Shown: in pieces, positions 28,305 to 35,941 of the stretch
How positions within the stretch are numbered: the first letter of the stretch is position 1
How the letters are laid out: each line of letters begins with the position of its first letter
NCBI GenBank assembly: GCA_964418125.1
Contig: CAYQKY010000019.1
Location: 1 to 64,000, forward strand
Direction: 5' to 3'
Origin: JACJXW01 sp964418125
Lineage (GTDB): Bacteria; Bacteroidota; Bacteroidia; Chitinophagales; Saprospiraceae
DNA length: 64,000 nt
Notes under the pieces: model-generated
What the model was told of the DNA's origin: nothing
Databases searched by the model: none
The model's input: only the letters and a program-made list of their open reading frames with translations
Program-made: the position numbers and the translations under genes

Positions 28305-28408
28305 ATCCCGAATCCCGAACCCCGAATCCCGAATCCCGAACCCCGAACCCCGAACCCCGAATCCCGAATAACGAATCCCGAATAACGAATAACGAATAAC
28401 GAATAACC
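28305..28408. repeat. CCCGAATCCCGAAC / GAATAAC tandem patch
   Basis: About fourteen tandem 6-7-base units, first CCCGAAT and CCCGAAC and then GAATAAC, end nine bases before the dehydrogenase start codon. The rest of the 420-base gap (27997-28304) holds no gene I can support. A related patch lies at 6348-6440. Confidence 0.8.
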
Positions 28409-28416
28409 ACCCCTCC

Positions 28417-29367
28417 ATGCCCACTTCTCTCAAAATCATCCTCATCGATCCCGCCCACCCTTATCTGGTGGAGCACCTTATCCAGCTGGGATACGAAATC
28501 GAGGATCATCACGATACGCCTCTCGATGAACTCCGGCCCCTCCTGGGCGATTACTTTGGTATGATCATCCGAAGCCGTTTTACGCTGGATGAGGAGTTTC
28601 TCAGCCACTGCACCGGCCTGAAGTTCATCGCCCGGATGGGCATCGGCCTGGAGCACATCGACGTACAATACGCCAAGAGCAGGGGCATCCTGGTGCTCAA
28701 CTCCCCGGAGGGCAGCCGCGATACGGTGGCAGAGCACACCATGGGCTTCATCCTGGGGTTGCTCAACCATATTGAGCGCGCCAGCCTGCAGGTGCGCAAC
28801 GGGCAGTGGATTCGGGAAGGTAATAAAAGTTACGAGTTGCGCCACCGCACGGTGGGCATCATCGGCTATGGCAACATCGGCAGCGCCGTGGCCCAGCGCC
28901 TGAGCTCCTTCGGCTGCCGGGTGATCGCTTATGATAAGTTCAAATCCAACTTTGGAGGGGTGTTGGCAGAAGAGGTAAACCTGGAGGCCGTTTTCCGGGA
29001 GGCGGACGTCGTCACCCTGCACATCCCCTATGAAGACTATAACCACTATTTCGTCAACCGCCAGTTTCTGAATAGCTTTCGCAAGCCAATATTTCTCATC
29101 AATACCTCCCGGGGGCTGGTGCTGGAGACAACGGCCCTGGCGGAGGCCCTTCAATCCGGCAGGGTGCTCGGCGCTGCTCTCGATGTGATCGAGTATGAAG
29201 AGCAGTCTTTCAACAGGCTGGAGGTGGAAAAACTGCCGGAACCTTTTCAGTACCTGCGCCGGGCGGAGAACGTGATCCTCACTCCCCATCTAGCAGGCCT
29301 GTCCCATGAAGTAATGGGCGCCCACGCCCGGGTTCTGGTGGAAAAGATCGGGGCGGCGTTTCCATGA
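28417..29367 (+). CDS. D-isomer-specific 2-hydroxyacid dehydrogenase
   Basis: A 316-residue NAD-dependent dehydrogenase of the phosphoglycerate dehydrogenase-like family. The Rossmann motif is GIIGYGNIGSAVAQRL near residues 146-162. The catalytic Arg is in INTSRGLVLE near 230, the Glu in the ALDVIEYEE segment near 255-262, and the His in LTPHLAG near 289. The preceding HTMGFILGLLNH is typical. It lacks the C-terminal ACT domain of many SerA proteins, so it may act on another 2-hydroxyacid. The start codon directly follows a tandem repeat patch. Confidence 0.92.
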   Translation: MPTSLKIILIDPAHPYLVEHLIQLGYEIEDHHDTPLDELRPLLGDYFGMIIRSRFTLDEEFLSHCTGLKFIARMGIGLEHIDVQYAKSRGILVLNSPEGSRDTVAEHTMGFILGLLNHIERASLQVRNGQWIREGNKSYELRHRTVGIIGYGNIGSAVAQRLSSFGCRVIAYDKFKSNFGGVLAEEVNLEAVFREADVVTLHIPYEDYNHYFVNRQFLNSFRKPIFLINTSRGLVLETTALAEALQSGRVLGAALDVIEYEEQSFNRLEVEKLPEPFQYLRRAENVILTPHLAGLSHEVMGAHARVLVEKIGAAFP

Positions 29368-29499
29368 CAATTATCATTTACTTTTTCTGCTGGATACCCT
29401 ACATTTCTGTGCATAGGGATTTGCCCTCCGGCAATTTCCCTGAACACCCTTCTTTTCCGAAAGCTTACCTCATCCCATTTACAAACATATCCAACTGTC

Positions 29500-30396
29500 A
29501 TGAAAATGAAGTCATCATCACTGGTTATCGCGGCGGCCGCCCTGGCTTTTCTGGCCAGTGGCTGCGGGCCCGACCTGGCCATTACCAGGGCGTCGGCAAA
29601 CCTGGATAACGTTCAGCAATCAGCCAGTTTCGTAATCGTGAACAACGGCGCAAAAACCACCTCCCCGTTCGAGATGGAGATCCTGCTGCTCGATGATGCC
29701 GGCGCCGTCGTTGCAGTCGCTTACCAAAAGTCCATCAACGGATTGGGGTATGGTGAAAAAGTGGAGCTGAAGAATATTAGCCTGCGGCATCTGCCCAGCC
29801 CGGATAACGATTGCCTCGGTATCGTAACGCAGGCCGTTTTTTCCATTGACCCTCAGGATGTTATCCGGGAACTGGACGAGAGCAATAACCGCAGAGTTGT
29901 CAAGGTGCAACAAATTTCTGCTGTATGCGATGAAATAGTGCGTTTCGAGGCCCTTCCTGTAGGAAAAGAATTCATCCCCATTAGCCATATCGCTTCCGAC
30001 GGGATCAGCTTTGCCATCCGGGCGCTGCCCGAACGCAAAGGTTTTGCCATGGCCCGTAATGACCTGGCCTTGGGCAACGGGCAGGCCATGTGGCTGAAGA
30101 ACGCCTGGCTGGAGCCGCGGATATGCCTTCCCCGGCACTACATCGCCTTTGACGCCGGATACTACGGCGGAGAGATCTTCCTTGAAGTCAACGGAGATAT
30201 GGGCGGCAGCCCCTATCCAAACCTCGCGGCCATCGACGGGGCCATCATCGGTGGAGTGGCCGTGGAAGTAAGCGGCGACGGCGATAATCCCGGCGTCTGG
30301 CAGTTCAATGGTGTGGTCAACAGTTTGAAGATCGGCGGCCAGGAACTGGCCATAGACAATATTCTATTCTGGACACAACAAAAAAGAATGTTATGA
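29500..30396 (+). CDS. CARDB-like domain lipoprotein
   Basis: A 298-residue predicted lipoprotein with a lipobox (LASGC, Cys near residue 24). The first part after it resembles a CARDB adhesion-type beta-sandwich: PDLAITRAS... with SASFVIVNNGAKTTSPFEMEILL and ending IRELDESNNRR. The second half is a separate beta-rich region of unknown family. The stop overlaps the next start by four bases (ATGA), so the two genes are translationally coupled. A surface or periplasmic binding role is inferred. Confidence 0.75.
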   Translation: MKMKSSSLVIAAAALAFLASGCGPDLAITRASANLDNVQQSASFVIVNNGAKTTSPFEMEILLLDDAGAVVAVAYQKSINGLGYGEKVELKNISLRHLPSPDNDCLGIVTQAVFSIDPQDVIRELDESNNRRVVKVQQISAVCDEIVRFEALPVGKEFIPISHIASDGISFAIRALPERKGFAMARNDLALGNGQAMWLKNAWLEPRICLPRHYIAFDAGYYGGEIFLEVNGDMGGSPYPNLAAIDGAIIGGVAVEVSGDGDNPGVWQFNGVVNSLKIGGQELAIDNILFWTQQKRML

Positions 30397-30710
30397 AACA
30401 GGTCACAGATCCTTTATTCGCACTTACCGGCCCGAAGGAAGTCGTAAAAGAAAGAGGGGCGCTCGGCATCGAGGCCGGCGTCAAATCAGGCGTGGCAAAA
30501 GAATACTGGCTGGAACTGCTGCAGTACCCCGAGGAAAGCGCCCGCAGCCTATGGCTGAACGTAGACGGCGAGTGGCGGCGCCTGCACAGCCCCAACGCCC
30601 AGATCCAGAATCAGGTAGAGAACGCCTTCAGCTTCCCGAAGTTGTTCGATGTGCTGGTTTGGTATCAGGAGGAGAAAATAGTTGGGTTGGTGGTGCATTC
30701 TAAAAGTTGA
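30393..30710 (+). CDS. small hypothetical protein coupled to the CARDB lipoprotein
   Basis: A 105-residue soluble protein with no signal peptide. It overlaps the upstream lipoprotein gene by ATGA. It contains a compact alpha/beta pattern with a WLNVDGEWRRL stretch near residue 50 and a conserved-looking FDVLVWYQEEKIVGLVV end. I do not recognise the family. Confidence 0.7.
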   Translation: MKQVTDPLFALTGPKEVVKERGALGIEAGVKSGVAKEYWLELLQYPEESARSLWLNVDGEWRRLHSPNAQIQNQVENAFSFPKLFDVLVWYQEEKIVGLVVHSKS

Positions 30711-30736
30711 GCCAGTAGGGCATCAGTGGAAAATTG

Positions 30737-30786
30737 AGCCTGCCTTTTGGAGCGATATGCCCTGGAAGGGAAAGGAGGCTTTTTTT
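30737..30786 (+). terminator. probable terminator after the CARDB pair
   Basis: AGCCTGCCTTTT (30737-30748) pairs imperfectly with AAAGGAGGCT (30771-30780), followed by six T residues. It lies 27 bases after the stop codon and separates this unit from the eCIS locus. Confidence 0.55.
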
Positions 30787-30941
30787 GAAGTTCAGCTTTT
30801 TACCCGTGAATAAGTAGCAATATTTGACTGATAAGCGAAAGAATTATATTCAAATTAATGAAATTTGCGTGAATAATGTTGTGACACTGTTTAAAAAAGT
30901 ATTTTTTATTTGGCAATTGAATCTTTTCCATATCATTTTTT

Positions 30942-30972
30942 TTTGAAAAGTATTTTGATTCTCCTATTTTTG
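30942..30972 (+). promoter_or_regulatory. Bacteroidota-type promoter upstream of the eCIS locus
   Basis: TTTG at 30942-30945, a 19-base spacer, and TATTTTTG at 30965-30972 match the -33/-7 consensus (TTTG, about 19 bases, TAnnTTTG) of the Bacteroidota primary sigma factor. The surrounding 200 bases are AT-rich. Transcription would begin near 30980 and leave a leader of about 500 bases before the first eCIS gene. Confidence 0.6.
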
Positions 30973-31483
30973 AAGTGACTATAATTAACCCTAAAGCCTG
31001 AAATTATGATTTACCCAAAAAATCCGCGTCTCCCCTCAAGTGATCAGTTACCAATTCTTCACAAGTGCCTGAAGTTTCTCACGTCCAGCATACTCTGGTG
31101 AATTTTACGTTCCCGTTTCACCAGATATAGGCTGTTATTATACCCCCATTAGTAAGTTTCTGATGATTGACACGTTCGGCAGCAATAATTTTTGAGGATT
31201 GAGAATTGCCTTGTTCTTTTTCATATCCCCGCAACAGAAGCCTGTCGATTATAACAAAAGACGACCACCGGATTGGCTGTTTGCGCAGAAATGCCAGGCA
31301 GGAGGTATAGTAATACATTGTTCTTTATCCTCGGATGGGATTGAGTTGCCCGTTCCGAACAAGATATGCGTATGACAATGTGCAAAGTGTCCTTTGCCTT
31401 CTTCGTAATGCACGGAGGAAGGAAAGCCGGTATTGTGCCCAGATCTAAATGAAAACCAAAGTGGAATATATGACCCTGACCTT
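30973..31483 (+). other. long leader region without a supported gene
   Basis: This 511-base stretch separates the promoter from the first eCIS gene. It contains a 31-codon open frame (31006-31101), a 9-bp inverted repeat TCTGGTGAA / TTCACCAGA (31094-31125), and overlapping minus-strand frames of 66 and 91 codons that I do not trust. It could be a regulatory leader, a small peptide or RNA gene, or decayed sequence. Nothing in it is recognisable. Confidence 0.4.
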
Positions 31484-32446
31484 ATGCCATCGATAGAAGT
31501 TGTAATCGGGCTTATTCTGATCATTTTGTTCTACAGCCTTCTGGCTACGATCGTGATGGAGTTGCTCTCCAATTACCTTTCTTTTCGTGGCAAACACCTG
31601 GAGAAGGTACTGCGGAATATGCTCTCTTCCGGTGAAGAGGACGGCGGCACCTTCCGGGAGTTTGTGGAGAGCCCTCTTTACCAGCAGCTTGCCGGAAAGT
31701 TCTATGGGAAGAAGAGTCCTCCTTCTTATCTGAGCGCCAAATCTTTCCGCTCGATACTCATAAAAATACTGGGAAGCAAAGGCACAGGAATGGACATTCA
31801 ATCCAGGATAGAGGAACTGCCGGATGAAGAACTCCGGAAAGTCCTGCATCAGTTGCTGGAAGACGCCGGTTTTCAGGCCGGCGCCTTTAAGGAAAATATT
31901 GAAGGCTGGTATGATGACATTATGGAGCGGGCCTCGGGCTGGTATACGCGCTTTGCCCAGAAGTTCACCTTTGTGATCGGCCTGGGTATCGCCATCATTT
32001 TCAATGCAGATACCATAGCTATATACGGCAGCCTGGCCAATGCCTCCAAAGCCGACCTCGACAAGCTGGTTGCCCTGGCGGAGAGTGTGAGTAGCAGGGA
32101 AGGAGTGACGGAAACCACCTCAAACATCAACCGGGATGTTTACGAACTGATAGAAGCAAACCTGGAAGAAATGAAGGATCCTTTGAGTATCGGGTGGAGT
32201 ACCGTCAACCTGGCGGAATTCACCTGGAAGTCCTGGCTGCTCAAGATCTTTGGCTGGCTGGTCATGGGCCTGTGCATTTCCAAGGGGGCGCCTTTCTGGT
32301 TCGACCTGTTGAAGAAGGCGGTTAATATTCGCGGGACGGGAGGGGTGCCTCCGGCAGTGAGCCCGGCTTCATCTGCTGGTGGAGGAGAAGGTGAAAAACA
32401 GCAGGAAAAAACAGGAGGTTCTAAAAGTGAAAATATTGTCGGCTGA
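31484..32446 (+). CDS. membrane protein at the head of the eCIS locus
   Basis: A 320-residue protein with an N-terminal hydrophobic helix (IEVVIGLILIILFYSLLA, about residues 3-21) and two more near 165-185 and 265-285. Between the first two lies a cytoplasmic-looking, charged helical region (about 25-160). The C-terminus is a Gly/Ser/Lys-rich tail. Start at 31484 places the helix at the N-terminus. Its stop overlaps the ATG of the pseudo-subtilase gene by one base, indicating coupling. The family is one I recognise only as a conserved bacterial membrane protein; a link to the injection system is inferred from position. Confidence 0.75.
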   Translation: MPSIEVVIGLILIILFYSLLATIVMELLSNYLSFRGKHLEKVLRNMLSSGEEDGGTFREFVESPLYQQLAGKFYGKKSPPSYLSAKSFRSILIKILGSKGTGMDIQSRIEELPDEELRKVLHQLLEDAGFQAGAFKENIEGWYDDIMERASGWYTRFAQKFTFVIGLGIAIIFNADTIAIYGSLANASKADLDKLVALAESVSSREGVTETTSNINRDVYELIEANLEEMKDPLSIGWSTVNLAEFTWKSWLLKIFGWLVMGLCISKGAPFWFDLLKKAVNIRGTGGVPPAVSPASSAGGGEGEKQQEKTGGSKSENIVG

Positions 32447-33915
32447 TGCCGGCCATCACAAATAACCTAATGAAAGTCAAATTCAACAGAAACACCTATA
32501 TAAGGCTTTCTCCGGACGATATGGACCAGGAGCCTATAGGGGTCATCTACAGGGACACCATTCTCGATATGGATAAAAAAGTGGAAGGCGCCACCCGGGA
32601 TTTTGTTTCTACCTGGTATGTGAGCCCTATGGGGTGGTATTTCTGGGGAGGTGGCCTGGAAGAAATTGAGAAAGAACCTGAAAGTGGACAATCCGGGGAG
32701 GAAGGCTCTGTCGGCCCTGTTCCTGAAGCTGAAGANNNNNNNNNNNNNNNNNNNNNNNNNNNNNNNNNNNNNNNNNNNNNNNNNNNNNNNNNNNNNNNNN
32801 NNNNNNNNNNNNNNNNNNNNNNNNNNNNNNNNNNNCCTGAAGCTGAAGAGCCGGCACTATCAGGCCATCAGCAAGAGAAAACAGAAGAAGAAGAGGTTGA
32901 AGAAAGGCAAAATGAAGAACAAGAGGCCCCGGTTTCTACTGATCCGGTAACGGAGGAAACTCATTCGGGGGAAAGGCCTTCCGGCCATGGTGTTATCCAT
33001 TTTGACCGCTCCCGGATGAACTGGGGGATTGAAGACCTCGAATTACTGCATTTCTTCTGGAACGGATGCCAGGCGATGGGGGAAGGCGTCAGTGTGGCAG
33101 TCCTTGATACGGGGATCGATGAAGAACATCCGGATTTTGAGGGCGCCATTAAAGGCAAATTCAATTTTGCCGAGCCCCGGGCCAATGATGTGACGGACCG
33201 TGATGGGCGGGGCACAAGATGTGCCGGGCTCATCGGCGCCAGAGGCCGGGAAGCAGCCTGGGGGGCAGCCCCCCGGTGTGGCCTTTACATCGGCAAAATA
33301 CTGAGCCGGGAAACCGAATTCAGCTATACTGCTTTGCTCTCGGGGATGGAATGGGCAATGAGCAAGAATGTAGATATCATTTTTATCGGGCTGGACCTGC
33401 GGAAGTACGACCTGACCAGGGAGGATCAGGTAACCATAGAGGAATTTGTGGATAAGGCTACCGAAAGAGGTATTCTGGTTATCGCGCCGGCCGGGGATTC
33501 AAATGCTTCTAGTCCCGAAGGGCGCTATCCGTCCTGCCTGGAGAACTGCTTGTCTATTGGCGCTTACAATAAACAGGGAATGCGTTATGCCAGTTCGATA
33601 CGGAGTTTTACGCTGGATATCCTGGCGCCGGGTGATGGCCTGATCACTACCCAGGCAGGCGCCAGCGGGAGTTGCCAGTTCAGTGGCTCCTATGCCGCCG
33701 CCGCTTTTGCTGCGGGCTGCATGGCCCTGGTGGTCAATGCCAATAATGAAAACAGCCTCCCTCTGCAGGCTGAAGGCCTGCTGGAATTGGCCAGAACTAC
33801 TGCCAGGCCAAAGAAAGAGGGGCATGAGCTCCGAGATTTCGAATATGGTTATGGATTGATCAACCCGGTTAAAATATTTAGAGAAGCACAAAAGAAATGG
33901 GGAAAAAATAAATAG
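32446..33915 (+). CDS. subtilisin-fold (S8) protein with lost catalytic residues
   Basis: An N-terminal domain (about 1-75) is followed by an acidic repeat region of Pro-Glu-Ala-Glu type interrupted by an N gap, then a subtilase domain from about residue 195. Asp221 is present in AVLDTGID. The His motif, normally GHGTH or GHGTR, reads GRGTRCAG with Arg255 in place of His. The Ser motif, normally GTSxAxP, reads GSYAAAA with Tyr416 in place of Ser, and the oxyanion Asn is Asp (PAGDSN). It is therefore probably a pseudoprotease, perhaps a binding scaffold. Residue numbers count 34 gap positions. It is coupled to the membrane protein gene and precedes the cap gene. Confidence 0.85.
   Translation: MPAITNNLMKVKFNRNTYIRLSPDDMDQEPIGVIYRDTILDMDKKVEGATRDFVSTWYVSPMGWYFWGGGLEEIEKEPESGQSGEEGSVGPVPEAEXXXXXXXXXXXXXXXXXXXXXXXXXXXXXXXXXXPEAEEPALSGHQQEKTEEEEVEERQNEEQEAPVSTDPVTEETHSGERPSGHGVIHFDRSRMNWGIEDLELLHFFWNGCQAMGEGVSVAVLDTGIDEEHPDFEGAIKGKFNFAEPRANDVTDRDGRGTRCAGLIGARGREAAWGAAPRCGLYIGKILSRETEFSYTALLSGMEWAMSKNVDIIFIGLDLRKYDLTREDQVTIEEFVDKATERGILVIAPAGDSNASSPEGRYPSCLENCLSIGAYNKQGMRYASSIRSFTLDILAPGDGLITTQAGASGSCQFSGSYAAAAFAAGCMALVVNANNENSLPLQAEGLLELARTTARPKKEGHELRDFEYGYGLINPVKIFREAQKKWGKNK
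32736..32835. other. assembly gap (100 N) inside a repeat
   Basis: The same 14 bases, CCTGAAGCTGAAGA, stand on both sides of the run of 100 N. The gap therefore lies within a tandem repeat coding for Pro-Glu-Ala-Glu, and the real number of repeats is unknown. Confidence 0.95.
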
Positions 33916-33930
33916 AAAAATGAAGTGAAT

Positions 33931-34569
33931 ATGTTATACAAAGCACTTTCATTAATTCGGGATGAGTTGGAGGCTTACATCAGGAGCCAGGGGCAGGGAT
34001 TGCCCACGGCCAACGTCGTGCTGGAAAATGTAGCTTTACTGGAGACCCAGAACGACAACCTGCTGACGGACAATGTCATCATTACCATGGTGAACCTCGA
34101 AGAAGAAAGTACCTTAAAGAATATTCCCAACCTAAAAAAGAATGCAATCGGGGGTTACGATTATGTTGACCCCGCCGTTCACCTGAATTTATATTTGCTT
34201 TTTTGCGCCAATTTTGTTGGCGGCCAGCATCCCAATAACAATTATACGGAGGCCCTGAAACGCCTGTCCTTTGTAATTCAGTTCTTCCAGAGCCGGAATA
34301 CCTTCACCCTTTCCGAAACGCCGAATGCTTCGGTGAGCCAGAACACTTCCAACTTAACTGACCCGGAAGTAACGTCCATCAAGCTGAGGCTGGAACTGTA
34401 TACCCTTACCTTCGAACAGATCAATCACCTGTGGGGCTCCCTTGGCGGGAGGCAGATCCCCTTTGTGATGTATAAGGCAAGGCTTGTGAAGATCAGAGAA
34501 AGGATTACACAGGATGCGTCCCTCATCGAAGAGATTCAGGACCGTTCCGCTGCAATACAAGATCGTTGA
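33931..34569 (+). CDS. eCIS cap protein, Pvc16/DUF4255 family
   Basis: A 212-residue protein matching the Pvc16-N (DUF4255) family. Marks are the N-terminal LYKALSLIRDELEAYI, VVLENVALLE, NVIITMVNLEEESTLKN, and the LNLYLLFCANF segment followed by ALKRLSFVIQFFQS. The later IKLRLELYTLTFEQINHLWGSLGG is also typical. In Afp and PVC particles this protein caps the distal end of the tube and sheath. ATG at 33931 is used rather than a GTG two codons earlier. It is the first clear structural gene of the cluster. Confidence 0.92.
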   Translation: MLYKALSLIRDELEAYIRSQGQGLPTANVVLENVALLETQNDNLLTDNVIITMVNLEEESTLKNIPNLKKNAIGGYDYVDPAVHLNLYLLFCANFVGGQHPNNNYTEALKRLSFVIQFFQSRNTFTLSETPNASVSQNTSNLTDPEVTSIKLRLELYTLTFEQINHLWGSLGGRQIPFVMYKARLVKIRERITQDASLIEEIQDRSAAIQDR

Positions 34570-34570
34570 C

Positions 34571-35911
34571 ATGGGTTTACTTTTGGTAAAAAAACTATTT
34601 GAGGTTCGATTCCTCCACGAGTTCTACCTTTCCAATGTAGATGGTAATTCCTTCTTCCAGTTGCCGGAGGGTGAACAGCAAACCCTGTTGAAAGACCGCT
34701 TGTTTTTTGGCCAGTACCAATTACTTAATGACCTGGATATCCAGCCCACTCCAGAATGCACTAAAAAACTAAAGGCCAATAAATTGTATTTTGGCCGCAC
34801 TGCGCTGGGGTTCATCGTTGGCATCGAGGTGGATGCTTTGAGCATAGATGATGGGGCGGGAGGTTTCAAACAGGCCTATCGGCCGGTAAGGGTTCCGGCA
34901 GAGAACCTCAGCCTGGAGTTTACCCTTTCCAATAATAACGCCTATTTCGGGACGATCACCAATGGGCGTTTTCGCAACGCTACTCCGGCGTTCTATTTTT
35001 TCAGTAACCGGGATGAAAGCAGCGTGAAGGCACCGCCTTCCCTGTCCGCTCCACCGCCGGCCTTTCAGGCAGGCAGGGTTTATGAAATGGGGGAACTGGC
35101 AATAGTTGGCGGGGTGCTGAAGGAAGCGCTGCGAAGAACGGCCCAGGACGATCCTGCCGATTGGGTAGACGTCAGCAGCCAGGGCCTGGCCAATGAAGCA
35201 GACCGCATGCTGCTGCCCAGGTCATTTACTTATTCATTCGGTTCTTTCGCCCCCACATCGGCAGAGTTTATACTAAAAAACCCGGAAGGAGAGGAGGTGA
35301 AAAAGCTGGAGTTTTCCAATACGGCGCCCATGTATAATGTCCGCCTGGATTTCCGGCAAAAAGACAGTGCCGGCAGCGGCCCGGGAGAAGAGATCGCCGA
35401 TGGCTTCTATCAGCTGGAAGCCAGTGGTGACGATGGTTTCCAGGACCTGAAAAACGTTTACCTGAACGACAGCCTGTACCGCCAGGCCAACTGGGGAGTT
35501 GTAGAGGTCAACCTGCAGCCGGGAAGGAATGAATTTGAGCTGTTCACAGCGGAAGGAAACCTCATTACCGAGAAAAAGAGCGACGGCAGCTTCGATCCGC
35601 TTCATCCGCAATTTGAGGTGCGCCTGCCTGCCCGAAAGACCATTTGGCGTTATAAGTCCAGATTGGGCAAGACGTTGAAAAAGGATGTCAAGAATGTCAC
35701 TGTCCTGTCCGAAACAGATGGCTTCCTGGTCGCTCAGTCACCCCGCCCCCTGTCGGCTTCTCCTCTTATTTTCAAGGCTCTGGACCAGATGAACCAGGAG
35801 CAGGAAGTGTTCCTGCCTATGCCCGGCCCCAATACGTTGAGAGAAGAAGGCGGAGTGTATTATTCCGACATCTATATTTCAAAGGTCAAAGACATAGTCA
35901 AGGTAGAGTAA
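34571..35911 (+). CDS. eCIS-associated protein of unknown function
   Basis: A 446-residue protein, start ATG at 34571 two bases after the cap gene's stop codon. The N-terminal region FEVRFLHEFYLSNVDGNSFFQLP and the whole protein read as beta-rich with several PxxF-type turns; there is no signal peptide or membrane segment. Its place between the cap and sheath genes suggests a structural or cap-adaptor role. No known domain is recognised. An apparent tRNA T-loop (GGTTCGATTCC) in its 5' end is just coding sequence. Confidence 0.75.
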   Translation: MGLLLVKKLFEVRFLHEFYLSNVDGNSFFQLPEGEQQTLLKDRLFFGQYQLLNDLDIQPTPECTKKLKANKLYFGRTALGFIVGIEVDALSIDDGAGGFKQAYRPVRVPAENLSLEFTLSNNNAYFGTITNGRFRNATPAFYFFSNRDESSVKAPPSLSAPPPAFQAGRVYEMGELAIVGGVLKEALRRTAQDDPADWVDVSSQGLANEADRMLLPRSFTYSFGSFAPTSAEFILKNPEGEEVKKLEFSNTAPMYNVRLDFRQKDSAGSGPGEEIADGFYQLEASGDDGFQDLKNVYLNDSLYRQANWGVVEVNLQPGRNEFELFTAEGNLITEKKSDGSFDPLHPQFEVRLPARKTIWRYKSRLGKTLKKDVKNVTVLSETDGFLVAQSPRPLSASPLIFKALDQMNQEQEVFLPMPGPNTLREEGGVYYSDIYISKVKDIVKVE

Positions 35912-35941
35912 CAATATCGTAAACATCTAAAACATTTAGAT

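Noticed and set aside
28305..28408. Tandem repeats considered as a CRISPR array
   Set aside because: Units are 6-7 bases and contiguous, with no spacers and no cas genes nearby.
31118..31524. Minus-strand frames of 66 and 91 codons upstream of the eCIS genes
   Set aside because: They overlap each other and the first eCIS gene, show no recognisable domain, and are opposite to the expected transcript.
34600..34625. GGTTCGATTCCTCC, like a tRNA T-loop
   Set aside because: No matching acceptor, D or anticodon arms lie upstream; the bases are in frame in the 446-residue eCIS gene.
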